Source: DASQZT01 sp963728965
Lineage (GTDB): Bacteria > Acidobacteriota > Terriglobia > Bryobacterales > Bryobacteraceae
Direction: 5' to 3'
DNA length: 64,000 bases
Assembly: GCA_963728965.1 (NCBI GenBank)
Contig: CAVSMH010000008.1
Coordinates: 1,101,952 to 1,165,951 of the forward strand
The notes below the pieces were generated by a model. It was not told the DNA's origin. It searched no databases and worked only from the letters and a program-made list of their open reading frames with translations. The translations under genes and the position numbers were made by a program. Of the stretch, positions 45,679-54,200 are shown one piece after another. Every line of letters begins with the position of its first letter. The stretch's first letter is position 1.

Positions 45679-46548
45679 CTATCGCCGCGGCGGCGCGGGT
45701 TCCACGTGCACCAGCACGTCCGCCACCCAGTCCAGCGTCTCCAGAATGCGCAACCGCACTTCGTGCGCGATGTCGTGCGACTGGCTGACGGTTATCTCCG
45801 GATCCACCTCCAGGTGCAGGTCGACGTGGTAGCGGAGTCCCGTTTTGCGCGCGAAGCACTTCTCCACGCCGCGCGCCGCGGGCACGCTCTCGGCCGCGGC
45901 GCGGATCTGACTCATCAAGCGGTCGTCGGGCATCGTGTCGATCAACTGCATGGCGGTTTCATACACAATCCGTACGCCCGCAAACACCACGATCAGCCCC
46001 ACGACGAATCCGCCGTAGCGGTCCGCATCCACAAACCGCGCCGGATCGCGCAGGGTGAGCGAGACCGCGATCAGCGCCGCGATGGCGGACAGCGTATCCA
46101 TGGCGTCGTTCCAGGCGTCCGCGATCAGGGAGGCGCTCTTGAGTTTCCGGCCGTAGCGGAATTTGACCGCCGCCAGGCAGGTCTTGGCCGCCAGGGAAGC
46201 GAGCAGCGCCCACACCACGAAGGACGCCAGCGGCGGCCGCGGCTGGCCCAGCCTTTGCAGCGAACCGAAGCTGATCAGCGCGCCGCCCGCCGTCAACAAC
46301 AGGCCGATCAGCAGGCCGGTGAGGATCTCCACGCGACCGTGGCCGTAGGGGTGGTTTTCGTCGGCCGGCTTGGCCGCCAGGGTCAGCCCCAGCAGCACGA
46401 ATCCGGAGGCGAGGACGTCGCTCGCCGACTCCAGTCCGTCGGCCACCACGGCGGTGGAATGACCGGCCAGCCCGGCGGCGACCTTCACCAGTGCCAATAC
46501 GCCGCTCACGATCATTCCGGCCGCGGCGACGCGTTGCCCGGTCTGCAT
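45679..46548 (-). CDS. Cation diffusion facilitator (CDF) family transporter
   Basis: A 289-residue inner-membrane metal:proton antiporter. Six helices are predicted, with GHSTAVVADGLESASDVLASG in TM2 (metal-site Asp residues), ENHPYGHGRVEIL after it, and IADAWNDAMDTLSAIAAL in TM5. The ~80-residue C-terminal cytoplasmic domain (LRYHVDLHLEVDPEITVSQSHDIAHEV) is the usual ferredoxin-like metal sensor. The metal (Zn, Mn, Fe or Co) cannot be told. It starts 13 nt after the aceE stop, so it appears to be cotranscribed with pyruvate dehydrogenase E1, an unexpected pairing. Confidence 0.9.
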   Translation of the reverse strand: MQTGQRVAAAGMIVSGVLALVKVAAGLAGHSTAVVADGLESASDVLASGFVLLGLTLAAKPADENHPYGHGRVEILTGLLIGLLLTAGGALISFGSLQRLGQPRPPLASFVVWALLASLAAKTCLAAVKFRYGRKLKSASLIADAWNDAMDTLSAIAALIAVSLTLRDPARFVDADRYGGFVVGLIVVFAGVRIVYETAMQLIDTMPDDRLMSQIRAAAESVPAARGVEKCFARKTGLRYHVDLHLEVDPEITVSQSHDIAHEVRLRILETLDWVADVLVHVEPAPPRR

Positions 46549-46561
46549 AGGGAAGCGGGGC

Positions 46562-49237
46562 TTACGCCCTCGCCGGGTCGATTTTCTCGGTCTCCACGCC
46601 GAGTTCCTGAAACGCTGCCCGGGCCTTCGCCGGGTCGAATTCGCCATCGCGCGCCAGGCGCGACAGGGCCGCCGCCGCTATCGATTCCGCGTTCACTTCG
46701 AAGTGTTTGCGGAGATACTCGCGGTTGTCGCTGCGGCCGAAGCCGTCGGTGCCCAACACCTCCATGCGCCCGGGAAGCCATGGCGCCACCTGGTCGGCCA
46801 CGACCTTCATGTAGTCGCTGGCCGCCACGATCGGGCCCGCGGCGTCTTTGAGCGCCTCCACGATGTGCGGCGTGCGTTTGGGCTGGTCGGGATGCAGGCG
46901 GTTCCAGCGCTCCACCGAGAGGGCCTCGCGCCGCAGCTCGTTATAGCTCGTCACGCTCCAAACGTCGGCCGGCACCCCATACTTCTCGCCCAGGATCCGC
47001 TGCGCGCGCAACGCCTCGTTCAAGATGGGTCCGCTTCCGAAGAGCTGGATCCTGGCCTTGCCGCCTTCCGCCGCCTGGAACCGATAGATGCCCTTCAGCA
47101 CGTCCTCCGGACTGAGGCCCTCGGGCATCGGTGGCATGGGGTAGTTCTCGTTGTACAGGGTGATGTAGTAGAAGCGCGCTTCCTGCTCCTGGTACATGCG
47201 CCGGATGCCGTCGCGCACGATAATGGCGATCTCGTAGGCGTAGGCCGGATCGTATGCCGCGCAGGTGGGTACCGTGCTGGCCAAGACCAGGCTGTGCCCG
47301 TCCTGGTGCTGCAAACCTTCGCCGGAAAGCGTGGTCCGTCCGGCGGTGCCGCCGCACAGGAAGCCCTTCCCGCGGGCGTCGCCGAACGCCCAGATGAGGT
47401 CGCCCACCCGCTGGAAGCCGAACATCGAATAGTAGATGAAGAACGGAATCATCTCCAGTCCGTAGTTGGCGTAGGCCGTCCCCGCCGCCGTGTAGGAGGC
47501 CATGGAGCCGGCCTCGGTAATGCCCTCTTCCAGAATCTGCCCGTCCTTCGACTCTTTGTAATAGAGGAACATCTCCGCATCGTGGGGCTTATAGAGCTGC
47601 CCCTGGCTGGCGTAGATGCCGAACTGGCGGAACAGCGACTCCATGCCGAAGGTGCGGGCTTCATCCGGGATGATGGGCACCACGCGCTTGCCCAACTGCG
47701 GATGCTTCATCAGCAGCGTCAGCACCCGTACGAAGGCCATCGTGCTCGAGACCTCACGGCCCGCCGAGCCCTCCAGGGATTCCTTGAACGTGTCGAGCGG
47801 TGGCGCCTCGATCCGTGGGGCAGGCGGGCACCGGCTGGGCAGGTATCCGCCCAACCGGCGGCGCTGCTCATGCAGGTAAGCCATCTCCGGGCTGTCCGAA
47901 GGCGGCCGGTAGAACGCCGCGTTGCGCGCGGCTTCATCCGGAATGGGGATCTCGAAACGCGAACGGAAATGAGCGATTTCCTGCTCGTTGAGCTTTTTCT
48001 GCTGATGGGTGATGTTGCGCCCTTCCCCTGCCTCTCCCAAACCGTAGCCTTTGATGGTGTGCGCCAGAATGACGGTGGGTTCGCCCCTGGTCTCGAGCGC
48101 CGCCCGGTAGGCGTTATACACCTTCCGCGGATCGTGGCCGCCGCGCCGCAGCCGCATCAGTTCGTCGTCACTGATGTGCGATACCAGGTCGAGCAATTCC
48201 GGGTACTTGCCGAAGAGGTTCTTGCGGATGTAGGCGCCGTCCTTGGTGATGTACGTCTGGAACTCTCCATCCACCACTTCGTTGAGGCGCTTTTGCAGCA
48301 GGCCGGTGGTGTCGCGCGCCAGCAGCGAATCCCAGTCGCCGCCCCAGATCACCTTGAGCACGTTCCAGCCGGCGCCGCGGAACGCGGCTTCCAGTTCCTG
48401 GATCACCTTGCTGTTGCCGCGCACCGGACCGTCCAGCCGCTGGAGGTTGCAGTTGATCACGAAGATCAGGTTGTCCAGTTTCTCGCGCGACGCCAGGGTC
48501 AGCGAACCCATCGATTCCGGCTCGTCCATTTCGCCATCGCCCAGAAACGCCCATACGTGCCGCGGGGTAGGTGGAGTCAGGCCGCGATTCTCCAGGTACC
48601 GCATGAAACGCGCCTGGTAGATCGCATTGATCGGTCCCAGCCCCATCGAAACGGTGGGAAAACTCCAGAAGTCGGGCATCAGCCAGGGGTGCGGGTACGA
48701 AGAAAGTCCGGGATGGTCGCGCAGTTCGTGGCGGAAATTCCGCAAATGCTCCTCGGTCAGGCGCCCTTCGAGGAAGGCGCGGGCGTACACACCCGGCGAG
48801 GCGTGGCCCTGGAAGTAGATCAGGTCGCCCGGCTGATCGCCGTACCGCGCGTGAAAACAGTGGTTGAAGCCGACTTCGAGCAGCGTGGCCAGCGAAGCGT
48901 AGGTGGAAATGTGGCCGCCGATACCCGGGTCGTACTTGTTTTGCCGCACCACCATCGCCATGGCGTTCCAGCGCAGCAGGCTCTTGATGCGCCGTTCCAT
49001 GGCGCGGTCGCCCGGATACGGTACTTCTTCCTCCGGGAGGATCGTGTTCACGTACGACGTATTGAGATGGTTGGGAAGGTCCGCGCCGCTCGCGCGCGCT
49101 CGTTCGGAAAGCTGGTCCAGAAGGTACGCGGCGCGGTCCGGACCGGCGTCGTCGATCACCTGGTCCAGCGCTTCCACCCATTCCGCCGTTTCCTGCGGGT
49201 CGAGGTCCACTACCCTCTCATTCAGTTTCTGGTGCAT
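46562..49237 (-). CDS. aceE: Pyruvate dehydrogenase E1 component, homodimeric
   Basis: An 891-residue thiamine-diphosphate enzyme that decarboxylates pyruvate and passes the acetyl group to E2 lipoate. The ThDP motif is GDGEMDEPES through FVINCNLQRLDG (about residues 235-270). Domain I has HISTYASLATLLEVGFNHCF; the pyrimidine-binding domain has EEGITEAGSMASYTAAGTAYANYG and GGTAGRTTLSGEGLQHQDGHS. Length and order are those of E. coli-type AceE. E2 (aceF) and E3 (lpd) are not adjacent; instead a CDF transporter follows. Start ATG 49237 is preceded by AGGAGG on the minus strand, a strong ribosome site. Confidence 0.95.
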   Translation of the reverse strand: MHQKLNERVVDLDPQETAEWVEALDQVIDDAGPDRAAYLLDQLSERARASGADLPNHLNTSYVNTILPEEEVPYPGDRAMERRIKSLLRWNAMAMVVRQNKYDPGIGGHISTYASLATLLEVGFNHCFHARYGDQPGDLIYFQGHASPGVYARAFLEGRLTEEHLRNFRHELRDHPGLSSYPHPWLMPDFWSFPTVSMGLGPINAIYQARFMRYLENRGLTPPTPRHVWAFLGDGEMDEPESMGSLTLASREKLDNLIFVINCNLQRLDGPVRGNSKVIQELEAAFRGAGWNVLKVIWGGDWDSLLARDTTGLLQKRLNEVVDGEFQTYITKDGAYIRKNLFGKYPELLDLVSHISDDELMRLRRGGHDPRKVYNAYRAALETRGEPTVILAHTIKGYGLGEAGEGRNITHQQKKLNEQEIAHFRSRFEIPIPDEAARNAAFYRPPSDSPEMAYLHEQRRRLGGYLPSRCPPAPRIEAPPLDTFKESLEGSAGREVSSTMAFVRVLTLLMKHPQLGKRVVPIIPDEARTFGMESLFRQFGIYASQGQLYKPHDAEMFLYYKESKDGQILEEGITEAGSMASYTAAGTAYANYGLEMIPFFIYYSMFGFQRVGDLIWAFGDARGKGFLCGGTAGRTTLSGEGLQHQDGHSLVLASTVPTCAAYDPAYAYEIAIIVRDGIRRMYQEQEARFYYITLYNENYPMPPMPEGLSPEDVLKGIYRFQAAEGGKARIQLFGSGPILNEALRAQRILGEKYGVPADVWSVTSYNELRREALSVERWNRLHPDQPKRTPHIVEALKDAAGPIVAASDYMKVVADQVAPWLPGRMEVLGTDGFGRSDNREYLRKHFEVNAESIAAAALSRLARDGEFDPAKARAAFQELGVETEKIDPARA

Positions 49238-49291
49238 GCGTACCTCCTATTATAGTGGTCTGCCCCCATCCCCCGCCCCGTTATGCACGGG

Positions 49292-49303
49292 TACAATGTG
49301 GTC
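49292..49303 (+). promoter_or_regulatory. -10 element 6 nt from the DinB start (leaderless candidate)
   Basis: TACAAT at 49292-49297, GTGGTC, then ATG at 49304: the same 6-nt spacing as at 44575 and 14442. It decides the start at 49304 over an upstream ATG at 49283. Confidence 0.5.
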
Positions 49304-49813
49304 ATGGTCAGAGTCGAACATGTGTTGGACACGTGGAAAGCGATCCGCCAGGATACCGCCGCCGCGGTAGAGGATTTTCCCGCCGGCCAGATGGATTTTC
49401 GTCCGGCTCCCGACGTCATGACTTTCGGTGAAGTCGCGCGCCACATTCTCGAAGCGGGCGAGGGCCTGACCGGAATGCTGTTGGCCGGAGAAGAGAACTT
49501 CAACATCCCGGATTTGCGCCAGAAGGTAGGGAGCCGGCTGACCACCCACGCCGGCCCGGATGCCGCGTCGCTCGCCGAGGGTTTGCGCCGCTCCATGGAG
49601 CAGTTCAGCGCCCGGCTGGCCGCGCAACCGCCGGCGTTCTTCTCGCAAGTGATCCGCCGTATGGATGGTCTCGAAGTCACCCGTCTGGAGATGCTCCAAG
49701 GGCTGAAAGAACACGAACTTACCCACCGGTCGCACCTCTACCTGTGCCTCCGGCTGAAGGGAATCGTTCCGGCCACCACCCGCCGCCGCATGGCGAAACA
49801 GGCCGCGAAATAA
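49304..49813 (+). CDS. DinB-family protein
   Basis: A 169-residue four-helix-bundle protein of the DinB/YfiT-like putative metalloenzyme superfamily. The three metal-binding His positions are visible: ARHILEAGEGL, then HELTHRSHLYLCLRLKG. Members include bacillithiol/mycothiol transferases and DNA-damage-inducible proteins of unknown role; the thiol partner, if any, is unknown. The start ATG 49304 is chosen from the TACAAT placement; a start at 49283 adds seven residues. A second, divergent DinB-type gene lies at 59808-60290. The gene is followed by an inverted repeat that overlaps the next promoter. Confidence 0.8.
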   Translation: MVRVEHVLDTWKAIRQDTAAAVEDFPAGQMDFRPAPDVMTFGEVARHILEAGEGLTGMLLAGEENFNIPDLRQKVGSRLTTHAGPDAASLAEGLRRSMEQFSARLAAQPPAFFSQVIRRMDGLEVTRLEMLQGLKEHELTHRSHLYLCLRLKGIVPATTRRRMAKQAAK

Positions 49814-49821
49814 AAAACGAT

Positions 49822-49868
49822 CGTTTGCGCCCGAGGGGGCTTGCAAACGCTCCGGTCAATCGTATAAC
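49822..49868 (+). promoter_or_regulatory. Promoter and overlapping inverted repeat of the LysW-like gene
   Basis: TTGCAA (49841-49846), 16 bp, TATAAC (49863-49868): the best -35/-10 pair seen in the window, 27 nt upstream of the ATG at 49896. CGTTTGC (49822-49828) and GCAAACG (49843-49849) are inverted, with inner GCCC/GGGC, so the arm covers the -35. It could be an operator or the transcription end of the DinB gene. GGGAGGA precedes the ATG as a ribosome site. Confidence 0.5.
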
Positions 49869-49895
49869 AGTAATATTTCGGGAGGAATTTCGCTC

Positions 49896-50114
49896 ATGGT
49901 CACGTGTCCGGTATGCGATGGCACAATCGATGTGGATGAAGAGGATGTCGACGAAGGCGACACCATCAGTTGCGATGAGTGTGGCGCGGACCTGAAAGTC
50001 GTGGGCACCGATCCCCTGGAACTGGAATCGGCCGAGGATCTCGAAGAGGAGGACGAAGAGGACGATTCCTTTGTCGAGGAGGAGGAAGAGGAGTCGGACG
50101 AGGATTGGAAGTAA
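49896..50114 (+). CDS. LysW-like small acidic zinc-ribbon protein
   Basis: A 72-residue protein. The N-terminus is a zinc ribbon, CPVC then CDEC (residues 4-7 and 26-29), as in LysW/ArgW amino-group carrier proteins. LKVVGTDPLELE follows as in LysW. The tail is unusually long and acidic (a run of Glu/Asp from about residue 45), ending ESDEDWK. LysW proteins end EDWGE, and the last Glu carries the substrate; here the residue after Trp is Lys and no Gly-Glu is present. No lysX/lysZ/lysY-type genes are nearby. It may be a divergent carrier or a relic scaffold. Confidence 0.65.
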   Translation: MVTCPVCDGTIDVDEEDVDEGDTISCDECGADLKVVGTDPLELESAEDLEEEDEEDDSFVEEEEEESDEDWK

Positions 50115-50175
50115 GGGGGTGGCGATGATTGAAACAGAAGGATGCGGCCGCACGTCGAACGGATGGGAGGGTTCT

Positions 50176-50532
50176 ATGCGCCGCGTTTGGCCGGTACTAC
50201 TGGCCGTCCTTGTACTGTTCGGTTCCGCGCCGGCTTTCGCCCAGGGCAGAAAAAAAGCGGAAGACCCCAATCGCAGCGTGCAGGGTGTGGTGACCACTGA
50301 TACCGAACAACCCGCCGTGGGGGCGGTGGTTCAGTTGAAGAACACGAAAACGCTGGAGATCCGCTCGTTCATTACCAAGGATCACGGCTCCTATTACTTT
50401 CATGGGCTCAGCCCGGACATCGATTACGAATTGAAGGCGGACTACCAGGGCGCGTCCAGCGGGACCAAGACCCTGAGTTCGTTTGACTCCCGCAAACAGG
50501 CGACCATCAACCTGAAGCTCAACAAAAAATAG
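50176..50532 (+). CDS. Secreted carboxypeptidase-regulatory-like (CarboxypepD_reg) domain protein
   Basis: A 118-residue protein. A signal peptide (MRRVWPVLLAVLVLFGSAPAFA) precedes a single transthyretin/carboxypeptidase-regulatory-like beta-sandwich: VQGVVTTDTEQPAVGAVVQLKN, SFITKDHGSYYFHGL, DYELKADYQG. Such domains are common in front of TonB-dependent receptors of acidobacteria but here occur alone. GGGAGGGTT precedes the ATG at 50176, a strong ribosome site. The frame is open further upstream, into the LysW-like gene, but that part is not signal-like. The ligand is unknown. Confidence 0.75.
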   Translation: MRRVWPVLLAVLVLFGSAPAFAQGRKKAEDPNRSVQGVVTTDTEQPAVGAVVQLKNTKTLEIRSFITKDHGSYYFHGLSPDIDYELKADYQGASSGTKTLSSFDSRKQATINLKLNKK

Positions 50533-50648
50533 GCCCGCGGTAAGGCAGACACTCCGGTCTGCGCCGCCGGCCCATGCCTTCACCCATCCGACTGGAAAGT
50601 CTTGCGCCGTGAGGCGCGCCCCCAAGCGTAGGGTCCACGGAGTCCGGT

Positions 50649-50969
50649 TCAGCTCGGCCGGCGCCGGATCGAAACCACGCCGTGGTCCACCAGCACCGAA
50701 TCCCGCGGCGTGAGGCTGCCGTAGGGCTGGCCGTTGACCGTCAGGCGGTCCCCGCGAATGACCACGTCCGCGTCGCGGCACGGCGTGAAACGATACTCCG
50801 CCGGGCCCGTCTGCTCCGGGGGCGGCACCCGCATCCGATAGCAATCGGTAACCTCCACCTGGTGCGTACCCACGGTGGCTTCCACGCGGCCGAGAAACAG
50901 GTTGTTGGACCGGCTGCACGCGCTCCAGAAGCACGCGCCGCAGACGCAGGCAAGGGCCAGCAGCTTCAT
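50649..50969 (-). CDS. Small hypothetical lipoprotein
   Basis: A 106-residue protein. The N-terminus MKLLALACVCGACFWSAC is a lipoprotein-like signal with several Cys. The remaining ~85 residues form a beta-rich region of two parts (LGRVEATVGTHQVEVTDC, then ADVVIRGDRLTVNGQPYGSL and SVLVDHGVVSI). I do not recognise a family. The second start (ATG 50969) is preferred over 50981. It faces the giant glycosyltransferase gene with 245 bp between; the Cys-Tyr-Arg-Met region in the middle is Pro-rich. Confidence 0.6.
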   Translation of the reverse strand: MKLLALACVCGACFWSACSRSNNLFLGRVEATVGTHQVEVTDCYRMRVPPPEQTGPAEYRFTPCRDADVVIRGDRLTVNGQPYGSLTPRDSVLVDHGVVSIRRRPS

Positions 50970-51214
50970 ACTTCTTACCATAATGTACTTTGCAACGAAA
51001 AGTCAATAAGGGGTCCGCACCCTTCGCCCCGGTGCCCCCTGTTGCGCGGCGCTTGCACCCCCACTCCCGCGCCAGCCGCCGGCGCCAGCCGCGAGGAACA
51101 AGGCTAGAATGGGAGATCCAAGTCCCGAACCGGAGGAGGCGGTATACTGAACCCGAAGCAGCCGGAACAGATCGCCGGGCGGTCAGCGCCGGCGCCACGG
51201 CCGAGAGTGCGTTG

Positions 51215-54200
51215 ATGGCCGCCATCGCCATCGTCATCCCCGCCTACAAACCATCGGCCGCGCTTATCGACGTTGTGAGCGCCCTGGCCACTGCATCCAG
51301 CCACGCGATCGTGGTGGTCGATGATGGCAGCGGCCCCGCGTATCGCGAGATTTTCGCGCGCGCGGCGGAGTTGCCCGGCGTCCGCGTGCTGCGCCACGCG
51401 GTGAACCTGGGCAAGGGCGCGGCCCTCAAGACCGCGATGAACCACGTGCTGTGCGCGCTGCCCGAGACCATCGGAATCGTCACCGCCGATGCCGACGGCC
51501 AGCACCATCCCGACGACATCCTGCGCACCGCCGAAGCCCTGATCGCGAATCCTTCCGCGCTCGTCCTCGGCTGCCGCGGCTTCGACCGCGACGTGCCCCT
51601 GCGCAGCCGGTTCGGCAACGTCCTCACCCGCGGCGTCATGCACGCGCTGCTGGGCCGCAAGCTCACCGATACGCAGACCGGCCTGCGCGGCATTCCGGCC
51701 GCCTTCCTGCCGAAACTGCTGCGTCTCGAAACGACGGGCTACGAATTCGAGCTGCAGATGCTGATCGCGGCTCACGAGCTTTCGATTCCGTTCCTCGAAG
51801 TGCCGATCCGCACCATCTACGAAGCCGGCAACGCGTCGTCCCACTTCAACCCGATCGTGGACTCGATGAAGATCTACTTCGTCCTGCTGCGATTCGGGTC
51901 GGTCTCGATGCTCACCGCGCTGATCGATAACCTGGTGTTCTACCTGGCCTGGCGGCGTTCGGGCAACGTCATCGCCGCCCAGGTGCTGGGCCGCGCGATA
52001 GCGGTGTGCTTCAACTACTGGATGGTGCGCAGTTCGGTGTTCTATTCCCGCCAGCGCCACCAATCGACGCTGCCCAAGTACCTGCTCCTGGTGGTGGCCA
52101 GCGGTACGGCCTCCTACGGCGGGATCGAGTTTCTGAACCACCGCCTCGGCATGCATCCCGTCACCGCCAAGTTGATGGTGGAAACGGTGCTCTTCTTCGT
52201 CAATTTCGCCGTGCAGCGGCTGTTCATCTTCAATCAGCCCACGGATGAAACCGGGGCCGGACGGCGGACCACCCCGGCGCTCGCGTTTGCGCTCGTGGTG
52301 GCGGGGGTCTTCGCCGGCCTGCTGGCGTTGGAGGTTCACGGCATTTGGAATGGCGGACTGTTCCGGCAGCACATCTGGGATCCGGACGGCCTGAAGCGCT
52401 TCACGCGATACATCGGCGTCTTCGTGGCATTTGCCGCTCCCGTGCTGATGATGTTCCCCTGGGCGTTCGCCGGCGCGGTGGCCGCGCTGCTGCTGGTGGC
52501 CAGCGTGCTCTCAGTGGGTCTCCAGCCGGTGCTCGCCACCGGCTTCTTTTTTCTGTCGGCCTGCGCGCTGGGGTGCCGCCTGCTGGGGGTGGCCCGGCGC
52601 GATTCCCTTCCGGTGGACCTCTGCGCCACCCTGGCGGGCGCCGCGGTCTACGTGGTCCTGATGACCCTCACGGCCCGCCTGCCGATCCACTATCCGCTGG
52701 TATGGGCCGCGGTCCTGTCCCTGCCGGTGGCACTCGACCTGCGCGGCGTGGGCCGGCGCCTGCGCTATTGGGCCTCCCTGCTGCGCGCGGCGGAATTGCG
52801 CTGCCCGTGGGAGCGCGGCGCGCTGGCGCTGCTGTTTTTCTTTGCGATCGCGCACTGGTTCGTGGCGCTCGAGCCGGAAAAATCGGCCGATGGACTGGCC
52901 ATGCACCTGGCCATTCCCCTGGACATCGCCCGCCACCATGCCATGACGTTCGACCCCGCGCGTTTCGTCTGGTCGGTGATGCCGATGGGCGCCGATTGGG
53001 CTTACTCGATCGTGTGCCTGCTGGGGGGAGAATTTGCGGCGCGGCTGCTCAACTACGGCATGCTGCTGATGGTGCTGGCGCTGCTCTATTCGGGCGCGCG
53101 GCGCTTCGTTTCGCGCGCTACGGCGTACCTGCTGGCCGCCACCTTCGCCGCCACGCCGCTGGTGCAACTGGTCACCGGGTCGCTGTTCGTGGAGAATTTC
53201 ATGGCGGCGCTCGTGCTCGGCATCGTGACCGTCACCTGCCTGTTCGGCGAGTCCGGGGAGAAGCGCTACCTGTTCGCCGCCATGCTGCTGGGCGGCGCGG
53301 CCATCACCACCAAGCTGGGCGCGGTGGCCTTCGTCGCGCTCGCCCTGCCGTTCCTGGCCGTCGAACTTCGGGCGCGATGGAAATCGCTCGGCCCGCGGCG
53401 CGCCGTGGTCTGCCTGCTGGCCCTGCTCCTGCTGCTGGCCACTGCCCTGCCGACCTTCGCCATCGCCTACGCCCGTACCGGCAACCCTATCTATCCCTTC
53501 AACAATCAGAAGCTCCACTCCCCGCTGCTCGACCCCACGGTGAATTTCAACGACCTGCAATACCACGTTCCCCTCGACTGGAACGTCCTGCCCCACCTGA
53601 CCTTCCGCACCAGCGACGTCTACGAAGGCCAGAACGGTTCACTCGGGTTTCAATACCTGATCGCCGTTCCGATGGCCCTGTTGGGACTCCTGGTGGTCAA
53701 CCGCCGGCTCACGCGGATGGCGGCGGTGATGGGGCTCGGCGCCGGCGTCCTGATCCTGTACTTCCAGCCCAACGTCCGCTATCTGTACGCGACGCTCCCG
53801 CTGGTCACGATGGCGTTCGCCGGCCTGTTGGGCTGGTTATTTGCCAACGAGCGCCGGCTCTACCGCGTACTCGTCGGGTACCTCGTCGCAGTCACCGCGC
53901 TCAACGCGTACTTCCTTCCCTCGGCCAGTTACTACCACAAGGATTTCTCGCCCCGCCAGCCTTTCTCCCGCGCCGGCAAGGACCGCTACCTGGCCGAAGC
54001 CGTTCCTATCCGCAAAGTCATCGAATACTACAACCGCAATCACGACGGCCTGGCGGTGTTGATGACCGGCGACAGCTCCATTGCCGGCATCGAGGGAGAG
54101 GTGTACGAGAACCACTGGCATACCTACGCCGTGTGGGCGGCGATCCACCGGGCCGCGGACGTCCCCGCGCTGCTCCGCCTGATGCGCCAATGGAATGTCG

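Noticed and set aside
46703..49255. 850-residue frame opposite aceE
   Set aside because: Codon-mirror of aceE in a GC-rich genome; amino-acid content is unnatural.
50990..51214. Upstream in-frame extension of the giant glycosyltransferase gene
   Set aside because: The extra 75 residues are Arg/Pro-rich and precede the conserved GT2 N-terminus MAAIAIVIPAYK; the ATG at 51215 is adequate.
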